From the NCBI GenBank assembly GCA_009363875.1, contig CM018690.1, positions 3,212,788 to 3,276,787 on the forward strand: a stretch of DNA of 64,000 nucleotides, written 5' to 3'. The notes under the pieces were generated by a model. The model made no database searches. It was not told where the DNA came from and was given only the letters and a program-made list of their open reading frames with translations. Made by a program: the position numbers and the translations under genes. The DNA is from Mikania micrantha. Lineage: Eukaryota; Streptophyta; Magnoliopsida; Asterales; Asteraceae. The first letter of the stretch is position 1. Each line of letters begins with the position of its first letter. Of the stretch, positions 31,718 to 41,134 are shown piece after piece.

Positions 31718-34700
31718 TCATTTGTTAGACTCAGATGAGGATTGAACTTCATCCTTTTGGAAAACACCATTAGCCGATAACAGATATAAAAATCTGGGTT
31801 TATCAAAAGCTTTAGTAAAAAGATCGGCTTTTTGGTGATCGGTGTGAATCTTAACCACATCGATTAATTTCTTTTCAAAACAATCACGTATGAAGTGATA
31901 TTTTATGTCGATGTGTTTGGTTTTGGAATGCTGAACTGGATTTTTAGTGATAGCAATGGCGGCAGTGTTATCAACATAAATAGGAGTGTTAGAAAAATGT
32001 AACCCATAGTCCCTGAGTTGCTGTTGAATCCAGATGATTTGTGAACAGCAACTAGCAGCAGCAATATATTCAGCTTCACAGGTTGAAGTAGACACCGACG
32101 TCTGCTTCTTGCACTGCCAGGTGACCAATCGGTTTCCAAAGAACTGACATCCCGCAGATGTTGACTTGAAATCTCTTTTGCATCCACCATAATCTGAATC
32201 ACTATATGCAGTAAGCTCAAAGTTATCATCATTAGGGTACCATAAGCCAAGTTCCGGTGTACCCTTCAGATAACGCATAATCCTTTTGACAGCAATCAGG
32301 TGAGATACTCTTGGTTTGGATTGATAACGTGCACACAAGCAAGTGGCAAACATGATATCTGGCCGAGAGGCAGTGAGATACATGAGAGATCCGATCATTC
32401 CCCGGTACAGAGTGGCATCAATTAACTCCCCCTTTTCATCTGGAGTAATCCCGTGATTAATCGCCAGTGGGGTACCAGCAGGCTTCGCATCAGACATACT
32501 GAACCGGCTCAGAATGTCACCAACGTATTTGGTTTGATGAATAAAAATCCCTGCCTCAGACCGATCCACCTGCAAACCCAAGAAAAACTTCATCTCACCC
32601 ATCGAACTCATTTCAAATTTTTCTTTCATAACCGTCTCAAATTCCTTGCACAGATTATCATTTGTGGATCCAAAAATTATATCATCCACATACACTTGTA
32701 CCAAGAGTAAATCACTGTCCTTCTCACGGATGAATAAAGTGCAGTCAATGACACCTCTTCTGAACCCGTTGTTCAGAAGGTGAGTGGAAAGTGTCTCGTA
32801 CCACGCTCTCGGAGCCTGATGCAATCCATACAACGCTTTGTCTAGCTTGTAGACTTTATCACGATGCAATGGATCTTCAAATCCGGGAGGTTGATTGACA
32901 TACACTGTTTCACTGATAACCCCGTGAAGGAACGCGCTCTTTACATCCATTTGATAAACCTTGAACTTTTTGAAGGATGCATAAGCCAGAAAGATACGAA
33001 TGGCTTCTAGACGAGCGACCGGAGCAAACACCTCATTATAATCCAATCCCTCTATCTGTCTGAATCCTTGAACCACCAGACGAGCCTTGTTTCTCACAAT
33101 TATCCCGTGATCATCCTTTTTGCAACGAAGAACCCATCTAGTGCCAATGACTTTTGCACCTTTGGGTTTATCAACTAGTTGCCAGACCCCTAACTTCTTG
33201 AACTGCAAAACTTCTTCTTGCATGGCGTCTACCCATGATTCTTCTTTGAGGGCTTCAGTGACGGTAAGCGGTTCCACTTGAGATATAAAGCAGGAATGAG
33301 CACAAAAGCTTACATCTGCAAAATCAAGAATGTCTGCAAGACCGCCTGAAGAAATCTGACTTCGAGTCTTCACTCCATCTAAAGGACTCCCAATAATGTT
33401 GTCTTGAGGATGAATTCGATTGATTCGTCCAACAGGATGAGCAGGAACCTCAACCTCAGGATCTAAATTATTCAAATTCAAGTCCTCAAGACCTGGTACA
33501 AGATTATCAACAACTGGTTCAGGAGCAGCTGGAGGAGTGTCATCTGTGTCTGAGCTGTCATCATTTATATGTGTAGAGGGACCAGATGCAGATGAAGGTT
33601 GAAAGGTAGCATCTAGAGCATTCTGTACGTCATACAGCATTTGAACAGCTACATCTTCATCTGAGTACATGGGGGGCATATTGAATGAGTCAAAAAGACT
33701 GGAATAGTCAAACATCCAATCTGGCCCTTTTCCAGGTGGGGGCATTGTATACTTTTGAACATCCACGTGGTACCACTCCTCCACATTATGAGTTGCAATG
33801 TTGTAAACTCGTTTATTTGGAGTGCTATACCCAAGAAAGTACCCTTCTTCCACCTTTTCATTAAACTTGCCCTGCTCATGTTTCTTAAGCATAGTGCATG
33901 GAGCACCAAATGGTTCTAGATACTTAAGATTTGGCTTTCGATTATGGAGCAGTTCAAAGCAAGTCTTCCCATGTCTCTTCACAATAAGCACCCGGTTCAA
34001 TGTGTAACAAGCATTGGCAACAGCTTCATTCCAGAATTGAACCGGTAGAGAAGAATCAGCAAGCATAGTTCTAGCAGCCTCAATCAATGTCCTATTCTTT
34101 CGTTCAGCAACACCATTCATCTGTGGAACGTATGGAGCACTAAACTGTTGCACGATGCCTTTTGCATTACAAAAATTCTCCATGTTGTGATTTTTGAACT
34201 CCGTTCCATTATCAGTTCGAAATTGACGAATCTTGAGCTTATAAAGAGATTCAAGTTTGGTAACCAGAACTTGAATGCAATCAAACGTTTCTGATTTCTC
34301 TTTCAAAAAGAAGACCCAAGAGTATCTGGAATATTCATCAGTAATAACAAGGCAGTATTGATCTCCAGCTATACTCTTCCGATTCACTGGACCAAACAAA
34401 TCCATGTGGAGAAGCTCAAGAGGAACATTGATTGAATGATACTTTTTCAGCTTATGAGACTGCTTAGACTGCTTTCCTTTCTTGCATGAAACACAGAAAT
34501 CAGACAGCTTAAAATTTTTCAAGCTAACTCCCTCAACCAAACTGTTGTGCACCAGATGATTCATCTTGCGTAAACTCAAATGGCCCATCCTCTTATGCCA
34601 AAGGATTGAATCTTTCTCAGTTGCCTTTGTCATAAAACATGAAGCTGTGGAGGATGTAGTTGAAGCTGTAGCCATATTGAGAACATACAAGTCTTGTTTT

Positions 34701-35050
34701 CTTGGAGCAGACATTAAAATCCAATCTTCAGGTATCTGCACACCTTGCTTGAGAATATAACACTTTGAGTCATCAAATAAAACCTTGTACTCTTTGTCAC
34801 AAATCTGAGAGACTGACAGGAGGTTGTTTTCCAACTGTTTGACATATCTGACATTATCGAACGAAACCTGTCCATTTGTCAAGATTCCCTCTCCTGTAAT
34901 AAAACCACCCTTGTCTCCAGCAAAAGCTACATAGCCACCTCGAACTGCGTTCACATTGGTGAGCAGAGAAATATCACCAATCATGTGTCTGGAAGCCCCA
35001 CTATCAACGATCCAATTGCTGTTTACTCCAGCTTTTGGGGCAACCTGCAC
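31718..35050 (-). CDS. pol: S2 pol: protease, integrase, RT, RNase H
   Basis: This is an uninterrupted 1110-residue copia polyprotein. Counting from 35050: protease DSGA at 16-19; GAG-pre-integrase HHCC region about 148-195; integrase catalytic D217, D280 and E316 (D-35-E); RT with YVDD at 787-790; and RNase H with STCEAEYIAAA near 990. The order PR-IN-RT-RH is diagnostic of Ty1/copia. No ATG opens the frame; the ORF is preceded by the gag stop and CTTTATTGTGCAG, so it is expressed either as a gag-pol fusion or from a spliced RNA. All catalytic residues that S1 has lost are present here. Confidence 0.9.
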   Translation of the reverse strand: MQVAPKAGVNSNWIVDSGASRHMIGDISLLTNVNAVRGGYVAFAGDKGGFITGEGILTNGQVSFDNVRYVKQLENNLLSVSQICDKEYKVLFDDSKCYILKQGVQIPEDWILMSAPRKQDLYVLNMATASTTSSTASCFMTKATEKDSILWHKRMGHLSLRKMNHLVHNSLVEGVSLKNFKLSDFCVSCKKGKQSKQSHKLKKYHSINVPLELLHMDLFGPVNRKSIAGDQYCLVITDEYSRYSWVFFLKEKSETFDCIQVLVTKLESLYKLKIRQFRTDNGTEFKNHNMENFCNAKGIVQQFSAPYVPQMNGVAERKNRTLIEAARTMLADSSLPVQFWNEAVANACYTLNRVLIVKRHGKTCFELLHNRKPNLKYLEPFGAPCTMLKKHEQGKFNEKVEEGYFLGYSTPNKRVYNIATHNVEEWYHVDVQKYTMPPPGKGPDWMFDYSSLFDSFNMPPMYSDEDVAVQMLYDVQNALDATFQPSSASGPSTHINDDSSDTDDTPPAAPEPVVDNLVPGLEDLNLNNLDPEVEVPAHPVGRINRIHPQDNIIGSPLDGVKTRSQISSGGLADILDFADVSFCAHSCFISQVEPLTVTEALKEESWVDAMQEEVLQFKKLGVWQLVDKPKGAKVIGTRWVLRCKKDDHGIIVRNKARLVVQGFRQIEGLDYNEVFAPVARLEAIRIFLAYASFKKFKVYQMDVKSAFLHGVISETVYVNQPPGFEDPLHRDKVYKLDKALYGLHQAPRAWYETLSTHLLNNGFRRGVIDCTLFIREKDSDLLLVQVYVDDIIFGSTNDNLCKEFETVMKEKFEMSSMGEMKFFLGLQVDRSEAGIFIHQTKYVGDILSRFSMSDAKPAGTPLAINHGITPDEKGELIDATLYRGMIGSLMYLTASRPDIMFATCLCARYQSKPRVSHLIAVKRIMRYLKGTPELGLWYPNDDNFELTAYSDSDYGGCKRDFKSTSAGCQFFGNRLVTWQCKKQTSVSTSTCEAEYIAAASCCSQIIWIQQQLRDYGLHFSNTPIYVDNTAAIAITKNPVQHSKTKHIDIKYHFIRDCFEKKLIDVVKIHTDHQKADLFTKAFDKPRFLYLLSANGVFQKDEVQSSSESNK

Positions 35051-35063
35051 AATAAAGAGACAA

Positions 35064-35495
35064 TCAGTTTACATTGGGAACCCAAGCCTTTACGGTCTTG
35101 GGTTGATCCATTGAGTCTCGGATCCAAACATCGATCCATTTTCCCTTAGGAATAGGTTTATCTGAAATTTGTGGAACAGACACCTCAGATGATTTAACTT
35201 TCCAAATTGCATTTTTATCAAAAGAGGTTTTCAGATAAATGAATGATGATTTTGATTGGTTAGCTTTAACCCCATTTGGAACAACCAAGTTTTCCAACTT
35301 TCCCTTTCCCTTGTCTGAACTCTTAGGTTGAGTGTGAGATGAAGTTTTTGGTTGAAAAAATTTAGGCACAGATTTTACCGGTTTTGGTAAAGCAGACTTT
35401 AAGGTTTTGAAAGGGACAACCTTAGGTCTGATCAATTGAGGACAAAACCTCACAATATGCCCTGGTTCACCACACTCAAAACAGACTTTGTCACC
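35064..35495 (-). CDS. gag: S2 gag C-terminal segment in -1 frame
   Basis: This segment encodes the second zinc knuckle CFECGEPGHIVRFC and the basic tail ending KAWVPNVN and a TGA stop. In S1 it is in the same frame as the rest of gag; here it lies in the -1 frame of the main S2 gag ORF. The change of frame falls at AAAAAAG (35501-35495), which is in register for a -1 slip (A AAA AAG). An indel mutation is the simpler explanation. The pol frame then begins 14 bases after the stop, offset by one base. Confidence 0.65.
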   Translation of the reverse strand, partial: GDKVCFECGEPGHIVRFCPQLIRPKVVPFKTLKSALPKPVKSVPKFFQPKTSSHTQPKSSDKGKGKLENLVVPNGVKANQSKSSFIYLKTSFDKNAIWKVKSSEVSVPQISDKPIPKGKWIDVWIRDSMDQPKTVKAWVPNVN

Positions 35496-37981
35496 TTTTT
35501 TATGAAATGTTTCAAATCAGAAAATGTCTTTTTAGTTGATTTAAAAATATTTGATTTCTGACAATCTGATTCAAAACCCAAACCCGTCCTTCCTTTGTTA
35601 CCAAACTGAGCTGATTTGGTAGCAAAATTAGCTTCAGACCCCTGTGAAGCTTTAACAAAGCATAATTCTCTGTAAATCTTTGATTTGGAGATTAGGTCAC
35701 CTTTCATGACACTAGGAGTTTGATTCCGAGGAGTGCTCTGCTTTGATGAATACTCTGATTCATCCTCGGAATCAGAAACCCAATCTTCCACAATTCCATC
35801 CACCCTTGAATCCTTAGTCTGAGATGAACTCTGATTTTCACTCAGACTAATTGGATCAACTACTAACGGAGTAGTAACTTGAAAATCCTTCACATCTTTG
35901 TCATTTGGAGTATTGACAAAGGCATTTAGGATTGGTGGAGGACACTTTTGATAGTTAACCTGTTCCTTCCCTTTATCAGTACCCCTACTGATCATATGCT
36001 CAATGATATAAGAGGAGCTCTCGTAGCTCTTGAGCTTCTGTCCTAAAGTCTCATAATCACATTCAACTAATGCTAATTTCTTCTTGATCTCATTTATGGT
36101 ATTGAGATAAGAAGTTATAGCATCTTGCTTGTTCAGAACAGCGATCTCGGCCTCATGCAGTTGTCGATTTAAAAGATCAATTTTATTTTGAAAATCCTTT
36201 TCATTAGATTTTAAAACTTTGTTTGCTTCAATGCACAGGTCGAGATCGGTCATCAGATCACTGTTATGCTTCTGATAAGCAAGGACCTTACTTCTAAGAT
36301 CAACACAATTGAAACAATCAGATTGAGAAGATGAACAATCAGTGTTTACCTGCTCAGAAGAATCAGTAGAAGCAGAAGAGTTTGCCATCGAGGCAAATTG
36401 AGTTGAAGAGTCAACAGCTTCTCCATCAGATTCTTGAGTGTCAGAATTCGTCAAACTTTCTGATTCTAAACTTGATGTCTTGTCATCAATCACCAACAAA
36501 TCTTCCTGACTGCTTTCTTCATCAATATCTTCAGAATTCTGAATCTCTGCCACACATGCTTTCTCTTGATCTTCCTTATCAGCATTAAATCTGAAGTCCC
36601 AGTTTACTCCTTCATCTTGTTGAACCATCAAAGCTTTACTACCAGAAGATGAAGATCCAGCTGGTGAAGGAGAATCAATAGGAACTAATCGCCTTTCAGA
36701 ATTAGCAGGTGCTGACTTTTGATGCTGAAATGGATTCTTGTTTCCAGCTTTCTTCGGCTGCTTGCATTGTCTGGCAAAATGACCCTTCTCACCACAGTTG
36801 TAGCATGTAACAGAAGCCATATCAAATCCAAACTTTGACTCCTTGTTTAGATTGATGTCTTTCCCGGTCCTCTTCACAAACTCCTTAGCTCTTCTAACTG
36901 CACTAGCTAATGCCCACATGATGTCAATTCTTTCCATATCATCAGGATCAATTTGAGAGTAGTCATCATTGGTCAAATATGGATTGCCGATCTGACCAGC
37001 AACCAATCCATCATATGAACTAACCAATGTTGACAGAAGACCCATGTGCTCTTTAACAATCTCAACTGTGACTTTATCAAAGTTCTCTGTCTTCAGACTT
37101 GCAGTAGGCTGATGATGCTCTTGTTGTGAGCTCGATGAAGAAGATGGGCTAAAGTGCATCTGAGCTGCAGATGGGGCTTCAGAAGCTTTAGACACAAAGG
37201 CAGTTTTCAGAGGAGCATGAGTTGTAGACTTATCAACTGTGGGGGTGGAGTAGTATAGAGAAGGATCTTGAACTTGCACAACTCTTTTGGCCTTCCACTT
37301 GTTCTCTATCTCCTGTTCCTTCAACTTCTGAATAAAATCATTGATGTCCATATGAGCCATCATCTGATTTTGCTTAAGGACCATCAAAAAGGACTCCCAC
37401 TTTGGAGGTAGTGCATCTGCCAAGCACTGAATCTTCTCTTGAGTTGTAGTCTTAACCTCGTGGTTGAACAACTCACTCAACAGGTGATAGAACCTTGCAA
37501 TCAACTCATCAAGGGACTCATTACCCACATACATAAAGCTGTTGAACTCCTTCCTCAAAGCTTTAGACTTAATGCTCTTCAATGCATCATTCCCTTCATA
37601 TCTTTGTTGCAAAGCATCCCAGAGGTATTTTGAAGATGTAAACTGTCTGAATTGACAAAAGATATCCGTAGCAATGGACTGTGACAAGATAGCATAAGCT
37701 TTCTTCTCATAGTCATACAGTTTCCTTTGAGGCTCGGTCATCCGTGTAACCAGCATAGGAGTTCCATCCTCATTTAAAGGCCTTAAATAACCTCCCTCTA
37801 TCATCATCCATAGATTTGTATCAACTCCATTGATGTGAATCTCAAAACGATACTTCCAGTGAGGATAGTCATCTAAAGTCAACAACTTAGGAGCTTTGTT
37901 TGAGTTCCCGGTTTCATTCTCTGTCAACAAGAGAGTCTGAATGCGATGGTTTAGATTAGCCATGAGTGCTAGATCCTCCAT
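35450..37981 (-). CDS. gag: S2 gag polyprotein (main ORF)
   Basis: The product has 843 residues from the ATG at 37981; an in-frame ATG nine codons upstream (38008) is possible, but S1 supports the inner start. The copia-type gag core (DDYPHWKYRFEIHI, LWDALQQRYEG) spans residues about 30-190. CCHC knuckle CYNCGEKGHFARQC is near 395. A Ser-rich region follows, then a coiled coil (about 560-650) rich in Leu/Lys/Glu. The frame runs out of register just before the second knuckle and ends at 35450 with a short aberrant tail. It makes the virus-like particle shell in the cytoplasm. The large gag with coiled coil is a Sirevirus trait. Confidence 0.85.
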   Translation of the reverse strand: MEDLALMANLNHRIQTLLLTENETGNSNKAPKLLTLDDYPHWKYRFEIHINGVDTNLWMMIEGGYLRPLNEDGTPMLVTRMTEPQRKLYDYEKKAYAILSQSIATDIFCQFRQFTSSKYLWDALQQRYEGNDALKSIKSKALRKEFNSFMYVGNESLDELIARFYHLLSELFNHEVKTTTQEKIQCLADALPPKWESFLMVLKQNQMMAHMDINDFIQKLKEQEIENKWKAKRVVQVQDPSLYYSTPTVDKSTTHAPLKTAFVSKASEAPSAAQMHFSPSSSSSSQQEHHQPTASLKTENFDKVTVEIVKEHMGLLSTLVSSYDGLVAGQIGNPYLTNDDYSQIDPDDMERIDIMWALASAVRRAKEFVKRTGKDINLNKESKFGFDMASVTCYNCGEKGHFARQCKQPKKAGNKNPFQHQKSAPANSERRLVPIDSPSPAGSSSSGSKALMVQQDEGVNWDFRFNADKEDQEKACVAEIQNSEDIDEESSQEDLLVIDDKTSSLESESLTNSDTQESDGEAVDSSTQFASMANSSASTDSSEQVNTDCSSSQSDCFNCVDLRSKVLAYQKHNSDLMTDLDLCIEANKVLKSNEKDFQNKIDLLNRQLHEAEIAVLNKQDAITSYLNTINEIKKKLALVECDYETLGQKLKSYESSSYIIEHMISRGTDKGKEQVNYQKCPPPILNAFVNTPNDKDVKDFQVTTPLVVDPISLSENQSSSQTKDSRVDGIVEDWVSDSEDESEYSSKQSTPRNQTPSVMKGDLISKSKIYRELCFVKASQGSEANFATKSAQFGNKGRTGLGFESDCQKSNIFKSTKKTFSDLKHFIKKVTKSVLSVVNQGIL

Positions 37982-38567
37982 TTGATCAGAAGTAATTGAA
38001 TTCAACACTTAGAAAAATTTCAGAAATGACTGGCGAATGACTGATATTCGGCGAATGTCGGGGGCCGAATGACTTCAAATTGGCGAATGAAGGCTGAGAA
38101 TGAAAACAGGCGAATGGCTGAGTCGAATGACCTATTAGGCGAATGGCAGATCGAATGAGGTCTTTCGCCGAATGAGAATGGAGAATGAGGCTTATTCGGC
38201 GAATGAAGAATGGCGAAGGAGCTATTCGCCGAATGAGACCTATTCGGCGAATGAAGGGCTATTCGGCTGAACTTATTCGGCCGCCAGAGTCATTCGGCGA
38301 TCTGGGGGTTTTTGACAACGAAAATCGTGATATCTTGCGATTTTGACCAGATCTAACCACCAAATTTTGCACAGAACTTCAAGACATGATAATAAACCAA
38401 TTGGGAAGGAATTAGATCAAACAAACCACAAAAACACTTGATATTTCAATGAAATAGTGACTTGGGAGGCAAGAAAAATAGGGTTTTTGGAAGTTACGAA
38501 AATCAGGGTTTTGGGAATCTCAGATCTGTTGATTTTGAGTAGAAATCGAGTAGAATCAAGAGCCAAA
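37982..38567 (-). other. S2 untranslated leader with TCATTCG dyads
   Basis: It is non-coding. Between 38025 and 38300 about fifteen (G)CGAATG(A) or TCATTCG(G/C) motifs occur, several as dyads. The rest is AT-rich with no recognisable feature. Confidence 0.6.
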
Positions 38568-38579
38568 TCTCTGATACCA
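38568..38579 (-). other. S2 primer-binding site (tRNA-iMet)
   Basis: TGGTATCAGAGA on the minus strand lies 3 bp inside the 5' LTR end. The last base differs from the S1, B and D sites. Confidence 0.85.
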
Positions 38580-38582
38580 CTT

Positions 38583-39230
38583 TGTTGGACCGATAGGGAG
38601 CTTGGAAACAATCCGAATCCAATAGAAAACTACTCGATAACCTCTGGGATAGTGCGGAATCCTATTCCAGGGTTTTCCAATCGAAACCAACAGGAACCGT
38701 GGTGATCCGAGGCTGTAGAAACAACTTGGAAGCAACAATCGAACACCACGGGTTGAGAATCGAACTTGGATGATCAAGAACCGCTCAAATCTTCAAGGGT
38801 TTTGACACTGGAGTACTAGGGAAGAAGGAGGGCTCAGGAAAGTTAGGTTTGAAATGATTTGAACATCTATATATAGGCTGTAGTCATTCGGCCGAATGAG
38901 TGGCCGAAGCAGCTCATTCGGCGAATGACTAGGCTCGAATGAGCAGTCATTCGAATGAGTCATTCGGCGAATGACTCATTCTGAACTCAGACATTCGCTA
39001 TAACCTTCATTCGCCGAATGACTTCATTCTAGAGTCATTCGGCCGAGTGAGTAAACTTCATACTCAAACAGTTTATAATCAAATCAAACAACTAGATAAA
39101 CATTAATAGACAATAATCAATAGAAATAAACATGATGAATTGGATATAAAGACAACTTCCATTAATACTTTGAACAATTACATGATAAGAGTTACAAAAC
39201 TGAACTAGGGACAATAAACATGCATCAACA
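38583..39230 (-). repeat. S2 5' LTR
   Basis: It is 648 bp, as is the 3' LTR, with about seven substitutions between them. TATA lies at 38875-38868 with the TCATTCGGCCGAATGA palindrome beside it. Confidence 0.95.
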
Positions 39231-39235
39231 AAATA

Positions 39236-39282
39236 ACATCTGTGCACACCTAGATTCCACTACTAGTAATGCCGGGCAGTTT
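39236..39282 (+). pseudogene. S1 ORF3, fragment between S2 and D
   Basis: This short stretch encodes the NICAHLD-like motif seen at the start of S2 ORF3. It joins in frame to 25409 on one side and 59686 on the other once TSDs are discounted. Confidence 0.75.
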
Positions 39283-39628
39283 TGTGACACCTCGCAATTT
39301 CCAGGTCAGCATTTATTTTATTTTAATAATAATGTGTATTATTATTACATACGTGGCACTAGAATATTTGTATTTAGTGTGACACGTGGCACAACAGACC
39401 AAACACACCGATAATTCGATGAATTATCGCACGAAACTTGCACGTGTCTTGAATGACGAACGTTGGTGAACGGATCAAACCACAGTACACGAAAACACTG
39501 CACTTAGGTTCGGTGAACCTAAATTAGTTAGAACAAGGCCTATGTGTCAAGAAACGATGATCGTATTCGAGAAATACGAAAGATTCGGTTCAAAACAATG
39601 AAATTGGGCCTATTGGGCTCAACCGAGA

Positions 39629-39840
39629 CCCATCGCGGTACGCGATGGGCACCCAATTGGGCCTTCGCGATACGCGAAGCTCGAGCGAGAGAATTTGAAT
39701 TCTCCGAAAGACGTCGCGGTACGCGACGACCGATCAACTTCCACCATCGCGGTACGCGGCGTGTTTCGGGAACAGAATGATTATTTTATTCATCGCGGTA
39801 CGCGGGGTTCCTTTTTGTGCAGAATCCGCGGTACGCGACG
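39629..39840 (+). promoter_or_regulatory. D LTR1: CGCG dyad cluster
   Basis: Six CGCG-GTA-CGCG type dyads occur in 212 bp. At 39629-39649 the arms are CCCATCGCG and CGCGATGGG; at 39663-39679 CTTCGCG and CGCGAAG around ATA; at 39712-39728 CGTCGCG and CGCGACG. Imperfect ones begin near 39745, 39791 and 39826. They end just before the TATA position. LTR2 and LTR3 carry the same cluster at about 48351-48560 and 57084-57293. Confidence 0.7.
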
Positions 39841-40483
39841 ACCCCTACACGCAAAAATCTTCATAAAACCAATGTTAATCATTCTGTTTAACCCTTCACC
39901 GATTTCTCTCAACTAAACCCACCATTGTCGACCATCTTAGCTCGGTTACACCCATCTATAGCAGCAAGGAGCCACCCTTAACCATTTGGAAGCCATTTTC
40001 GAAGATCAAGGTCTTGTGGGAGCTCCAAGAACACCCTACCATCTTCGTTCTCTGCATTTGAGTCGATCTCAGCCTCTTTAGCGCTGTTCCAGAAGCTGCT
40101 CAAGCACTATTTCGTGGATTCAAAGCATTGTAAGGTAGTTTCTATGGTTAATCTTGCCTAAAAACTCTAGAAATCACACATGCAAGCCATTTAGGCCACA
40201 TGCATCACCACCACCACCATTGTCACAAATCTTTGATGTTTTGAAGATGTTATTAAAGATTTTTATCACTGATTTGATGATTTGGTTATGATCTATGACG
40301 ATTCTTATTGAAATAAATGGCCATATGTTGTTTTTGTAATGAAATGAGTACTTTTGTGTACATGCATGGATGATCTAAGTAGTTAACTATGATATTTGAT
40401 GATGAAATAGTATTACAAGTGTTGTTGATGATGTCCCATATGATTGGAAGTATTGATTGTGGTCAAGAAATGTCAAAAATGAG

Positions 40484-41134
40484 CTAGTTACTATAAATAG
40501 TAACTTTATTTGTGCAAGTATGTGATTGGATGAGTTAGTGACCACATGCATGTGTTTGAATCTAAGATTTATGCCTAAAATAATGTTTAGAAACTATTGT
40601 GATGATTATTTGATGCATAAGAATGCTTAAAATGGTCAAAAGGATGATTTTTATAAATGTTACTATAAATAGTAACTTTTTGTCACAAATTTACAATTTG
40701 ATAATAAGTATGATAATGTCTTGAGTCTAACATGCTCATTTAGTGATTATACGATGATATTGGAAGGAATATGTTATGGGGAAACTTGATTTTGTGTTAT
40801 TTTCATAAGTTACTAAATATAGTAACTTTATATTGCTAAGTTAATGATTCGTCGCATGCTAGGCGGAACAATCATGATTAATGGGTTATTTAGGACTAAG
40901 ATAATGATATTAGACGATGTTGATTGATTAACTTGATGAAATATGCTTATTTTAGAAACTTTCCAAAAATGGAAACTTTTACGCGCAAACTATGCTAAAC
41001 CGGCTATGTATAACTATGTGCTATGTGATAACATGCTCATTTAGGATAAATATGCATGTTAGAATAATCGGAATATGATCTTATGCATAACTTGCCAAAT
41101 ATGGAAACTTTCCTAAAATAGAAACTTACTAGTT
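40484..41134 (+). repeat. D LTR1: A/T-centred dyad array
   Basis: The dyads are CTATAAATAG (40491-40500 and 40663-40672), CTAAATATAG (40813-40822), CCAAAAATGG (40963-40972), CCAAATATGG (41095-41104) and CCTAAAATAG (41112-41121). LTR2 and LTR3 have an extra CTATAAATAG (49851-49860 in LTR2). Arms of 6-8 bases pair around a 4-base centre in most. Confidence 0.65.

Larger units (their letters stand above)
25410..39230 (-). mobile_element. S2: nearly intact Ty1/copia (Sirevirus-like) element
   Basis: The element is 13,821 bp on the minus strand: 5' LTR 38583-39230, PBS 38568-38579, gag, pol, ORF3, polypurine tract at 26058-26070 and 3' LTR 25410-26057. Both LTRs are 648 bp and I counted about seven differences (about 1%), so it is young. 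The TSD is GAATA (25405-25409) and AAATA (39231-39235), one mismatch. The protein and LTR style is that of S1, so one family member has inserted into another. Only a possible frameshift near the end of gag, the gag/pol frame offset and one stop in ORF3 spoil it. Confidence 0.95.

Noticed and set aside
39540..39916. Arg-rich ORFs in D LTRs on both strands
   Set aside because: They result from translation of the CGCGGTACGCG repeats; there is no counterpart in LTR A.
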